Both the position numbers and the translations under genes were made by a program. Positions 49,019 to 56,243 of a stretch of DNA of 64,000 bases are shown here, piece by piece. Where the stretch lies: assembly GCF_015557435.1 (NCBI RefSeq), contig NZ_JADNOH010000037.1:1-64000 (forward strand). Direction: 5' to 3'. How positions within the stretch are numbered: the stretch's first letter is position 1; each line of letters begins with the position of its first letter. The notes below the pieces were generated by a model that saw only the letters and a program-made list of their open reading frames with translations, was not told the origin of the DNA and made no database searches. This DNA is from Collinsella aerofaciens (GTDB taxonomy: Bacteria > Actinomycetota > Coriobacteriia > Coriobacteriales > Coriobacteriaceae).

Positions 49019-50128
49019 TCAGCCGAAAAGCTCCTTGTATAGCGCGTCCATGCGCTTTACCGTCTCGTGCGCGCTAAGGCGCTTCATGCTGCCGCGCCAC
49101 GACTGGTAGGATTGGTTGACCTGCTCGACGGTCATAATCCCCTTGGCGACCAGCGCGGCTTGCTTCTTCAGCTTGCGCCGCTGCCGCGTCACGGAGGAAC
49201 GGCACGGGCGAACGACAACCTTTCCGCCCTCGCCATATGAAAACCTCTTCTTCAGGAACACGAAGCCGCGCGTCAGCTTCACAACGCGCGTCTTCTTGCG
49301 GTTGATGATGATTCCCAGATCGTCGCAGAGCGCTTCGATGCGCGAAAGAGCGTCCCAAAGCGTCTGCTTGTCAAGAGCTATGCAATAGCTATCGTCCATG
49401 TATCGCCCGCTCGCCAAGATGCCCGGAAGGGACAGCATCAGATGGTCAACGGGCGAAGGCAGGGCGACGGCTAGAATCTGGTTCGGCTCGCTGCCAAGAC
49501 CCAAGCCGCGCGCGCCGTGAGCGTCTATCTGGTCGCTCATGACGCGCTTAACGCGCTCATCGTCAATGGCGCGGTCGATAAGGCGCTTGCATGCGTCGTG
49601 GTCGATGTTTGCGAAGTAGTCCGCGAAATCGACCTGCAAGATGTAGCCTTCCGTTCCGTGCTTTCGGTGGTGCTCGACAAGCTGGCGCTTCATGCGCCGA
49701 ATCGCGTAGTCGGTGCCGCGCCCCTTGACGTTCGCGGTGCATCCCTCGGCGAGGGTAGGCCAGATCGCGGGTGCTAGGGCGTGACGGCTCAACGATTTCT
49801 GTATGACGCGCTCTGAGAAGTGGACAGAGCAGATGTGACGAAGCTTGCCGCGCTCGAACAAGTCAAACTCTATGAAGCCGCGCCGGAAGTCTGCGCCCAT
49901 GAGAAGGTCGCGCCGCGCTCTCATGATGTTAGGAATGACGCGCGCCATGTAGCGCTGCACGCTCGATTTCCAGCGCACGCCAGCGGCAGCGCCGTTGGCG
50001 GCATCGTATAGGTTATCGAGATCGGCGACGGCTTCTAGCGTGCATCCCTCGATGCGCTTAGCCCTGTTTTCCGCGCGCTTGGCATCGCGCCTTGCTCGGC
50101 GCGCAGCCCTGCGCTCTTCAGAGTTCAT
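49019..50128 (-). CDS. DGR2 reverse transcriptase
   Basis: The 369-residue RT carries YMDDSY near 243-248, motif A (ILQVDFADYF) and GLGLGSEPNQ, as in DGR1. The RTs align along their length (for example NVKGRGTDYA, KKTRVVKLTRGF, QSYQSWRGSMKRL). The ATG at 50128 is chosen because the reading frame upstream covers the TR and the conserved spacer; NSEERRAARRARRDAKR aligns with the DGR1 N-terminus. It ends cleanly after MDALYKELFG. Confidence 0.95.
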   Translation of the reverse strand: MNSEERRAARRARRDAKRAENRAKRIEGCTLEAVADLDNLYDAANGAAAGVRWKSSVQRYMARVIPNIMRARRDLLMGADFRRGFIEFDLFERGKLRHICSVHFSERVIQKSLSRHALAPAIWPTLAEGCTANVKGRGTDYAIRRMKRQLVEHHRKHGTEGYILQVDFADYFANIDHDACKRLIDRAIDDERVKRVMSDQIDAHGARGLGLGSEPNQILAVALPSPVDHLMLSLPGILASGRYMDDSYCIALDKQTLWDALSRIEALCDDLGIIINRKKTRVVKLTRGFVFLKKRFSYGEGGKVVVRPCRSSVTRQRRKLKKQAALVAKGIMTVEQVNQSYQSWRGSMKRLSAHETVKRMDALYKELFG

Positions 50129-50339
50129 GAGGGCACCCCGCACGGCTCGCAATCGGCATCCAGCAGCCGCTTGACGGTTGACCATGAAACGCGGTCGAAC
50201 ACCGAGAACCGCGCCATGCAAGCAGCGAACGGCAACCGTCGCGGGGTGCATATTTACGGGCTTGCGCCCGATGGTCGCCCCTTCCTTCCTCAAATGCACG
50301 GCGCGCGGCGCTTCCGGCCGCACGGTCTGGCAATGCTTG
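50129..50339 (-). ncRNA. DGR2 RNA spacer: conserved structured region between TR and RT
   Basis: Homologous to 42100-42311. Elements on the - strand, written with + coordinates: ATTGCCAGACCG after the TR; GAGGAAGGAAGG; the GGGC hairpin (50258-50269) with a different loop; outer pairing gcaccccgc/gcggggtgc (50241-50249/50133-50141); inner stem CGCGGT/ACCGCG (50190-50195/50208-50213). The inner stem keeps pairing while its sequence changes relative to DGR1. Confidence 0.75.
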
Positions 50340-50468
50340 GGAATCACGGCAGCGGGCGCACCCAGTCGTTCGTCGGGGCATTGTTGTTGGCATTGCCGTT
50401 GCTGTTGACATTGCACGCGCTAGACGAAGACCCGCCCATGACCGACCGCAGCCACCAATTGACGCGAT
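50340..50468 (-). repeat. DGR2 template repeat (TR)
   Basis: 129 bp aligned to the VR at 51038-51166 (offset 698). Of 25 adenines (- strand), 15 are changed in the VR and no other base is. The reading frame is AAC/AAT rich and contains one TGA (50346-50344), which in the VR has become TGC. Confidence 0.95.
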
Positions 50469-50493
50469 GATTTCCAAGGGACAACGCGCGAAC

Positions 50494-50499
50494 ATTCTA
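50494..50499 (-). promoter_or_regulatory. -10-like TAGAAT at the avd2 stop, candidate DGR2 RNA promoter
   Basis: TAGAAT spans the avd2 stop codon and lies 25 bases before TR2, paralleling TATAAT in DGR1. No -35 is evident. Confidence 0.35.
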
Positions 50500-50907
50500 C
50501 CCCTTTCCAATGAGCTTCACGCCCGCGCGAGCGCCCTTTATGAGCTTTATATCGTTCTCGATGCTCTCTGAGATCTCTTCGAACTTAGCCACCTTGACGG
50601 GTAGCTTCATCGCCAGAAGGCATTGCAGGTCTTGGTAAAGCTGGTTTAGGTCTGCCAAGGCAAGCGTCATGTAATGCTTGCGTTCCTCGACGTTCCGCTG
50701 TGTGTTCGGGTAGAAGGCATCAGCCTTCACGAGGTTGAACACCACGCTTCGCGCCGTCTCCGCCATGGGGACGGCGAAGATGAAGCGATAGGATTTGGGC
50801 ACCGCGCCCGAAGTGACAAGCCGCGTCACTTCGTTTCGAATCGAAACCGCAGTGTTGAAATACTCGAACGTGCTTAGGTTGCGGTTCCGCACATATACGC
50901 CGCTCAA
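50497..50907 (-). CDS. avd: DGR2 accessory variability determinant (Avd-like)
   Basis: The 136-residue protein is homologous to DGR1 Avd: SGVYVRNRNLSTFEYFNTAV, ARSVVFNLVKADAFYPNT and IKGARAGVKLIGKG correspond block by block. It is basic and helical. The TTG at 50907 is the start suggested by alignment; a Shine-Dalgarno at ideal distance is not evident, so the start is less certain than in DGR1. Confidence 0.87.
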   Translation of the reverse strand: MSGVYVRNRNLSTFEYFNTAVSIRNEVTRLVTSGAVPKSYRFIFAVPMAETARSVVFNLVKADAFYPNTQRNVEERKHYMTLALADLNQLYQDLQCLLAMKLPVKVAKFEEISESIENDIKLIKGARAGVKLIGKG

Positions 50908-50936
50908 TTTGCAACATCCCCCCCTCCGTGATTTTC

Positions 50937-50998
50937 AAAAAAATACTTCGCCCGCGCTTCGCGCGGGGAAGTATAGGCGCATGCGCAAGGCATGCGCC
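50937..50998 (-). terminator. Double hairpin and terminator between DGR2 target and avd
   Basis: In transcript order: hairpin ggcgcatgc-(5)-gcatgcgcc (50976-50998), then a long stem atacttccccgcgc-gaa-gcgcgggcgaagtat (50974-50943), then seven T (50943-50937). Same design as DGR1, including a GAA loop. Confidence 0.75.
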
Positions 50999-51015
50999 AG
51001 ACCTGTACTATGTAC

Positions 51016-51032
51016 GGCTGATTTTATCAGCC
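51016..51032. other. Stem-loop 5 nt after VR2 (possible DGR homing hairpin)
   Basis: Arms ggctga and tcagcc pair perfectly (6 bp) around a 5-nt loop, overlapping the target stop codon and starting 5 nt beyond the VR. It matches the place of the stem-loop at 41365-41380. Confidence 0.6.
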
Positions 51033-51929
51033 TAGGAGGAAGCACGGCAGCGGGCGCACCCAGTCGTACGTCGGGGCATAGCCGTAGGCATAGCCGTAGC
51101 CGCCGACATAGCACGCGCCAGACGAAGACCCGCCCATGACCGACCGCAGCCACCAAGTGACGCGACCGCCCACGATGCGGCTTGCGGTGTCCGTGAAGAT
51201 GGGGAACTGCGAATCGAAGCCGACAGAGTAGCCCTTGCTGCCCCATACCGGGCACCCGTAAACCTCCATCTCTGAGGGCGACCAAATCTTGCCCAAGTCC
51301 GCCCAGCTCCAACCGCTCGCTTCAGTGAGCTTGCCGGAAGAAGAATAGCGCTCTTCGAGAAGCACGCGCTGCGCGAGAATGGCGCTCTGAAGCGTGGACG
51401 GCAGAGCGGGCAAGAAATCGTTGATCTCCCAATCGTGGAGCTTCGAGCACAAGTAAGGGTGCTTCTCTTCGGCGGTGCCGTTGTTGTCGTTCGTCTCGCG
51501 CCACTGAAGGTAGCTCGTGTTAGAAGCCTTGTCGCCCGTCACGGAGACTGGCGCTTTCGGCACCATGACGATATGGTGCCCCTTCGCGGTGTCGTCGCAC
51601 TGGTAATACTGGTCGATAGCGCCGATGCGGTAACGCACCGTCTGCGCGGGCACGTTAGCGCCCTCGGAAACGGGAACGTCGATGTAGTCGCCGATACGAA
51701 GACCGGCGAAGTTGGCGTTTCGCGCGCGGTTGCGAAGCCACGTGTAAATGTCGGTGTCGCCGATCTCGTTAGCGAAGACCGAAGCGAGCGAGCGCCCCGC
51801 GTAAGCGTTGATGTTGTGCTGGCGGTCGTATTCCTCGGCGGTCGTGACGGCGTTTGCCGAGTTGCGCGCCGAAGTGTCCTTGATGTTCTTAGCCGAGCCG
51901 CCGACGTTGAGAACGGAAATGTCAGCCAT
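51027..51929 (-). CDS. DGR2 target: C-type-lectin-like variable tail protein
   Basis: The 300-residue protein is homologous to the prophage 1 target (shared NFAGLRIGDYIDVPV, LAQRVLLEERYSSSG, SPSEMEVYGCPVWG). It ends in a variable domain WWLRSVMGGSSSG...YDWVRPLPCFLLG. The diversified positions are strongly Tyr/Gly-rich. It lies next to the BppU-like gene, so a baseplate receptor-binding role is inferred. AAGGAGG precedes the ATG. Confidence 0.9.
   Translation of the reverse strand: MADISVLNVGGSAKNIKDTSARNSANAVTTAEEYDRQHNINAYAGRSLASVFANEIGDTDIYTWLRNRARNANFAGLRIGDYIDVPVSEGANVPAQTVRYRIGAIDQYYQCDDTAKGHHIVMVPKAPVSVTGDKASNTSYLQWRETNDNNGTAEEKHPYLCSKLHDWEINDFLPALPSTLQSAILAQRVLLEERYSSSGKLTEASGWSWADLGKIWSPSEMEVYGCPVWGSKGYSVGFDSQFPIFTDTASRIVGGRVTWWLRSVMGGSSSGACYVGGYGYAYGYAPTYDWVRPLPCFLLG
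51038..51166 (-). repeat. DGR2 variable repeat (VR)
   Basis: 129 bp aligned to TR2 with 15 substitutions, all at template adenines. Encoded changes: Asn to Thr, Tyr or Gly, Ser to Gly, and a TGA template codon to Cys near the C-terminus. Confidence 0.95.
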
Positions 51930-51941
51930 GAAAGAACCTCC

Positions 51942-52946
51942 TTAGTTGAGTGTCGCAGTCTCTCCCGAAACGCTCGACTGAGAAAGCGTGATGCTCTCGC
52001 CAGATTGAGCCGTGACCCTGCTTGAAGGCACGTAGAGCGTTTCGCCGAGGTATAGGTAATCGTCCTGAAGCTCAGTAACCGCATGCGCAAGCGTCGCATT
52101 CTCTTCGCGCAGCTCTTGCACCTCGTCATCTGACGGCGGTTCGATAGCCGCGATAGAGTTTGCGATGTTAAACGCGTTCTGCGCGGCGGCGGTGGCATCC
52201 TCTGCCGCGCCGTTTGCAGTCTCAGCAGCGGCGTTCGCGCTCGCGGCAGCGGTGTTCGCCGCGCTCGCGGCGGCGTTGGCGCTTGCGGTCGCAGCGTCGG
52301 CGTTCTGCTTCGCCGTGTTGGCGGCAGACGCGGCGTTGTTCGCAGCCGTGGTCGCAGCGTCCGCGTTCTGCTTCGCCGTGTTTGCGGCAGATGCGGCGGT
52401 GTTGGCGGCATCTGCCGCGTTGTTCGCGTTCGTCGCGGCGCTGTTGGCTGTGCTCGCCGCAGTGTTTGCCTTGCCAGCGGCGGTATTCGCCGCGCTCGCC
52501 GCGCTGTTTGCGTTCTTTACCGCCGTCTCTCCACGGTCGATGAGGTCTTGCACGGCATCATCCCAGTTCTGCGCGGGCTGCTGCCCGTCAAGAGCGCTGC
52601 GCAGGATTTCAATTGCGAAGCGCTCCGTCGAATAGGTCTTGCCGCTCTTCGTGATCGTGAAATAGGCTTCGTCGGTGTAGCCGGACACGCTGCAAAGCTT
52701 CGATTCGTCAACCGTGATCGTGGCGGAGTTTCCGCTCACCGAGCACTGGCCGCGATAGTAGTTCCGCTTGTTAGGCAGAAGCACGACAAGCCATGCCGTA
52801 GCGCCGGAAAGCGAGAACTCAGCGCCGTTGTCGTAGATAAGAGCCTTGATGGTGGTTCCGCCATCGTCGCCCTGACCAACCTTGATGCAGGTTCCCGCGC
52901 CCTCCTTCGAGATATCGAGTTCAAGCGTCCGTGTGTTGCTCATCAC
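51942..52946 (-). CDS. Baseplate upper-protein-like protein with long Ala/Asn coiled coil
   Basis: The 334-residue protein has an N-terminal beta domain (1-130; LELDISKEGAGTCIKVGQGD) and a remarkable tandem coiled coil (about 145-265) of repeating AANTAA / ANxAA units, then a short C-terminal domain. It resembles the prophage 1 BppU-like protein and should support the DGR target trimer. The start is one of two adjacent ATGs overlapping the next gene. Confidence 0.78.
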   Translation of the reverse strand: MMSNTRTLELDISKEGAGTCIKVGQGDDGGTTIKALIYDNGAEFSLSGATAWLVVLLPNKRNYYRGQCSVSGNSATITVDESKLCSVSGYTDEAYFTITKSGKTYSTERFAIEILRSALDGQQPAQNWDDAVQDLIDRGETAVKNANSAASAANTAAGKANTAASTANSAATNANNAADAANTAASAANTAKQNADAATTAANNAASAANTAKQNADAATASANAAASAANTAAASANAAAETANGAAEDATAAAQNAFNIANSIAAIEPPSDDEVQELREENATLAHAVTELQDDYLYLGETLYVPSSRVTAQSGESITLSQSSVSGETATLN

Positions 52947-53344
52947 TCGCCGCCTTCCTCGCCGGTTCCGTAAGCGAGCGCGCGGAGGGCTTCGAGCGCT
53001 TCGGCGAAGCTCATAGCAGATCGCGCCTTGCTAGACACGGGCTGCACGTCCGCGCTCGCGGCGACGGCTGGCACGCTCGCAGCCAAAGCGTCGAACACAT
53101 CGACAACCGCCCTCATTCGGTCATCGACGTACAAGGGCTGAACGAGCGTGAAGGGCTGATCGTCGTTGATTGGCTCCTTCACGTCTTCCGGCTGCACGAC
53201 GGTTCGGTTTCCGTCTTCATCAACTGCAATGAAAATCATTCCGTTGCTCGCGGCGCGGTTGATAAGCTCTTCGTCGTATTCGGTCACCATCGCTTCGCAG
53301 TTGCCTATCGGGTCGTGCAGCATGTGATAAAGGGTCTTGCTCAT
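52943..53344 (-). CDS. Small tail-region protein of unknown function
   Basis: The 133-residue acidic protein starts MSKTLYHMLHDPIGNCEAMV with AGGAGG upstream. It lies between tail tip and BppU-like genes like the prophage 1 gene at 39225. No domain recognised. Confidence 0.7.
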   Translation of the reverse strand: MSKTLYHMLHDPIGNCEAMVTEYDEELINRAASNGMIFIAVDEDGNRTVVQPEDVKEPINDDQPFTLVQPLYVDDRMRAVVDVFDALAASVPAVAASADVQPVSSKARSAMSFAEALEALRALAYGTGEEGGE

Positions 53345-53352
53345 CGTTCCTC

Positions 53353-55515
53353 CTAGTCGAAGTTGCATACCGTGCAGAAGCCGTCTACAAAGTCGATGCT
53401 TCGCGTTGCGTTCCACCATGTAATCGTGCCGTCGCCGTCATCCTGAATCTTGCTGATGTAATGCAACGTGCAATCTTTCGTAATCGCATGCGTTGTCGTG
53501 GTGCTCTCACTGCTAGATGCAGCGGCGGAAATAAGCGGCGTGGTGATTCGTATATGCTGGTTTCCCGTCAACTGAAGACCGGTCGTTAGCTGTCCGGTGC
53601 TAACGTTTCGCATGTGCGCTGAGAAGTCGATAGTCCCGATCTGCGTTCCGTCTTCGTAGCCTTTAATCTCGCCACTGGCAAGACGAATGAGGTTTGAAGC
53701 AGAACCGCATTCGAACGTACCGTTAGCGTCGATATTGTTTGCCGTCATGTAGTTTGTCGTAAGCGAACCGGTGTTGAGGTTCCACGTGCTGCGACCGTAT
53801 CTGTCGCTGATGATGCCCGTTTCAATGTAGTTGGCATTGATGTAGAGCAGACCACCGCTAAGGTAGATTCCCTGTGTCTGCCCGTTGTTGGTCAGCTTGT
53901 TGAATATGTCGCGTTGCGTCTGAGCATCGACGGCTGAGCTTGCCGCATCGTCGGCGATTTTCTGAACGGTCTTGCCGCCAACCTCGGTGCTTGCGGAAAG
54001 CGAGAACTCGCCGCTTGTCAAATCCCAGCGGTTTTTGCCCTTCTCGTCGGTCAGAAGACCGGCACGCACGCGCTCGGCTCTCATGGTTCCCGTGTTGATC
54101 GCGTCGGCGCTCACCATAGCGCCTGTCAGGAAGGTTCGCCAGTCCCATTGACCGTCAGAAGTGAGGTTCGCGGCAAGTCGCATGCCCATACCGTTAATGT
54201 TGACAGCCCACATGCCCGAAGTCGCTTTGACCGGCAAACCTGTTTCAGCGTCGATGGGTACATTGCTCCACATCGTGCCAAGCTCGAATGTCTCGACCTT
54301 ATAGGTTCCAACGGCGTTGAACTGAGCGTTTAGCGCGGCCTGAAGCTGCTGAAGCCACGAAACCGACGTGCCCGCCGCAGCGTCATAGATTGCGTTTTGC
54401 TGGCTGTTGCTCTTTAACGCGTTGCTCACGCTCTGCCACATGTCGGCCATGTTGTCAGTAAGAGTGCCGAACGTAACGGTCGCGTCTCCGGTGAGCAAGT
54501 CGCGCTCAATCTGAGACACGCGGCCATGAAGGCGCACGCCCTCGGCAGAAAAGCCCTTGTCGATGATCGCAACGTCATCGCCAACGCCCACGCCCTCCCA
54601 CGAGCGCCCGAAGGCGTATAGGTCGATAACCGAAGCGGTGTAGGTTACTTTCGGCTCCTTCACTTGCTCCAAGTAGTCTTTCGTTTCCTGCAAGAGCTGC
54701 GCCGCATCCTCGCACTGCTCGTTGACGTATGACGCGACGGCGGGAAGAATGCCGCCCTCGCCGTCAGGGTGCCCCCAGACGGCTGTTGCTTCGGCATCCT
54801 CCACGTAGTCTTTGCCGCCGTTGATATCGCCGAAGGTGAGACGGCGACCGTAGCCACCGCTCTCAGTCTCAACGCCCTTGCCGTAGCCGTAGACGCGCGT
54901 CTTCGGGTTGTCGCTCGCAACCGAGCGCTTGACGGAAACGAGGTCTTTAGTCCACGTGAACCGCTTTGCACTGCTCTGGTTTCCGCGCTTCGCGCGCACG
55001 CCCACGCGGCGGCTAACTATGCCCGCGCCGTCGTGGACGATGAGCGTTTCAAGCTCGCCGCCCCACGTCTCGATGATTCCGGCCAATCCCTCGCGCACGC
55101 TCTCATGGTAGAAGGTGCGCGAAGCGCTGCCGCCCTGATCGCACGTGCCGACCTCCCAGCGCGTGTCTGCGATAATGGACGTGAGGGCTACCGACACGCT
55201 GCCAGAAGGCCGCTTATCGTCCAGCCAGTCATCCCACGTCTCGTTAACCGAGTTGATGCAGACGGCTTGCGTCTCTGGCGCGCCGTCATCGTCGTGTACG
55301 CGGTCGATGGTGTCAACGATGTGCTCGTGGCACACGCCCTGAAGGTCAATCCAGACTACGCGGTCGCCCTTCACGAGGTCTTCGGCGCACGTGATGTTCA
55401 GTTCGTCGGTTCCGTCCAGCGCGTCGGTGTGCGTCGCAGCGCTCACCGTGAGCCGCCCCAGATTGTCGCCCCAGCGGTTGAAGCGGGTGAAGCCGATACG
55501 TCTTATTAAAGCCAT
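53353..55515 (-). CDS. Tail-tip / prophage tail protein (Tal-like)
   Basis: The 720-residue protein shares hub-domain motifs with prophage 1 (TKDLVSVKRSVASDN; GGYGRRLTFGDINGGKDYV; WGGELETLI). The middle is coiled coil, and a C-terminal strand-rich region (440-720) contains repeated Asn/Gly/Thr-rich segments. It forms the tail tip. ATG 55515 is chosen; a start 12 bases upstream is possible. It overlaps Dit by 10 bases. Confidence 0.85.
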   Translation of the reverse strand: MALIRRIGFTRFNRWGDNLGRLTVSAATHTDALDGTDELNITCAEDLVKGDRVVWIDLQGVCHEHIVDTIDRVHDDDGAPETQAVCINSVNETWDDWLDDKRPSGSVSVALTSIIADTRWEVGTCDQGGSASRTFYHESVREGLAGIIETWGGELETLIVHDGAGIVSRRVGVRAKRGNQSSAKRFTWTKDLVSVKRSVASDNPKTRVYGYGKGVETESGGYGRRLTFGDINGGKDYVEDAEATAVWGHPDGEGGILPAVASYVNEQCEDAAQLLQETKDYLEQVKEPKVTYTASVIDLYAFGRSWEGVGVGDDVAIIDKGFSAEGVRLHGRVSQIERDLLTGDATVTFGTLTDNMADMWQSVSNALKSNSQQNAIYDAAAGTSVSWLQQLQAALNAQFNAVGTYKVETFELGTMWSNVPIDAETGLPVKATSGMWAVNINGMGMRLAANLTSDGQWDWRTFLTGAMVSADAINTGTMRAERVRAGLLTDEKGKNRWDLTSGEFSLSASTEVGGKTVQKIADDAASSAVDAQTQRDIFNKLTNNGQTQGIYLSGGLLYINANYIETGIISDRYGRSTWNLNTGSLTTNYMTANNIDANGTFECGSASNLIRLASGEIKGYEDGTQIGTIDFSAHMRNVSTGQLTTGLQLTGNQHIRITTPLISAAASSSESTTTTHAITKDCTLHYISKIQDDGDGTITWWNATRSIDFVDGFCTVCNFD

Positions 55516-56243
55516 CGTTCCACCCACTCAAGAATCGCGGTGCCGTTGGTGATGTTCAGGTGGCATCGTCCGTTGATCTCGAAGTAATCCGAATCAATCG
55601 TCACCGGCGCTGTCTGGTTGTTGACCGTCGCGTGCTCGGTCGCCATGTCAAGCCGTATGGTGCTCGAAGACGTGAGCGCCGTATTGATAGCCACGAACTC
55701 GCCGGTATCGACGTTCGTAATCCGCCACGTGCTGCCAGCAGATGGCTTCGCCGTGACCTTCAGGTAAGCGGGTCGGTTGCCGCCAGCGTTTACGTAGATG
55801 TTGCCAGCCGAAACCTCCATGCGGCGCTTCTGTCCGTAATAGTCCGGGTCGCCGATGTGAAAAGTCACGGTTGTTGTCGGGCATTCGTCCGTGATCTCGT
55901 CTAAGTCGGTGCTGCCGCTCACGATTGCGAGCAAGTAGCGCGTCGGGTCATCGGGTAGGTAGAGCGGCGCGGGTTCGTCAGTCCAGAGAGCCGCCGCGAG
56001 CTTGTGCCGCATCTCCGCGACCTCGCGGCGGTCTTCAGTCCTAAGCCAAATCTCAACGGGCAGGTCGTAGCCGCCACGGTAGGCGCTCTTGAAGACCTCG
56101 CCATGCCGCCCCGGCACGCTCTCGAACGTCGCGTTGACGGTCGCCATGATGGGGCGGCGCACCTTGCAGTAAACCAGCTTCGATAGGTCGGTGCCGTTGA
56201 AGATGATTCGGTCGTGCTGGTTCCTAGTCCGTCTAAGTTGCAA
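55506..56243 (-). CDS. Distal tail protein (Dit)
   Basis: The 245-residue protein has a Dit-like N-terminal belt (IIFNGTDLSKLVYCKVRRPI) and a galectin-like C-terminus (TGEFVAINTALTSSS...ILEWVERWL) homologous to prophage 1 Dit. It probably starts at a TTG preceded by a G-rich Shine-Dalgarno (ggggggtg), as no ATG lies nearby. Confidence 0.85.
   Translation of the reverse strand: MQLRRTRNQHDRIIFNGTDLSKLVYCKVRRPIMATVNATFESVPGRHGEVFKSAYRGGYDLPVEIWLRTEDRREVAEMRHKLAAALWTDEPAPLYLPDDPTRYLLAIVSGSTDLDEITDECPTTTVTFHIGDPDYYGQKRRMEVSAGNIYVNAGGNRPAYLKVTAKPSAGSTWRITNVDTGEFVAINTALTSSSTIRLDMATEHATVNNQTAPVTIDSDYFEINGRCHLNITNGTAILEWVERWL

Noticed and set aside
50129-50416. N-terminal extension of the DGR2 RT across the TR
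   Set aside because: The open frame to 50416 would translate the TR and the conserved spacer; homology with the DGR1 RT begins at the ATG at 50128.
52150-52520. + strand low-complexity Ala/Phe-rich frame opposite the BppU-like gene
   Set aside because: Mirror of the repetitive coiled-coil sequence on the - strand; no start signal and implausible composition.
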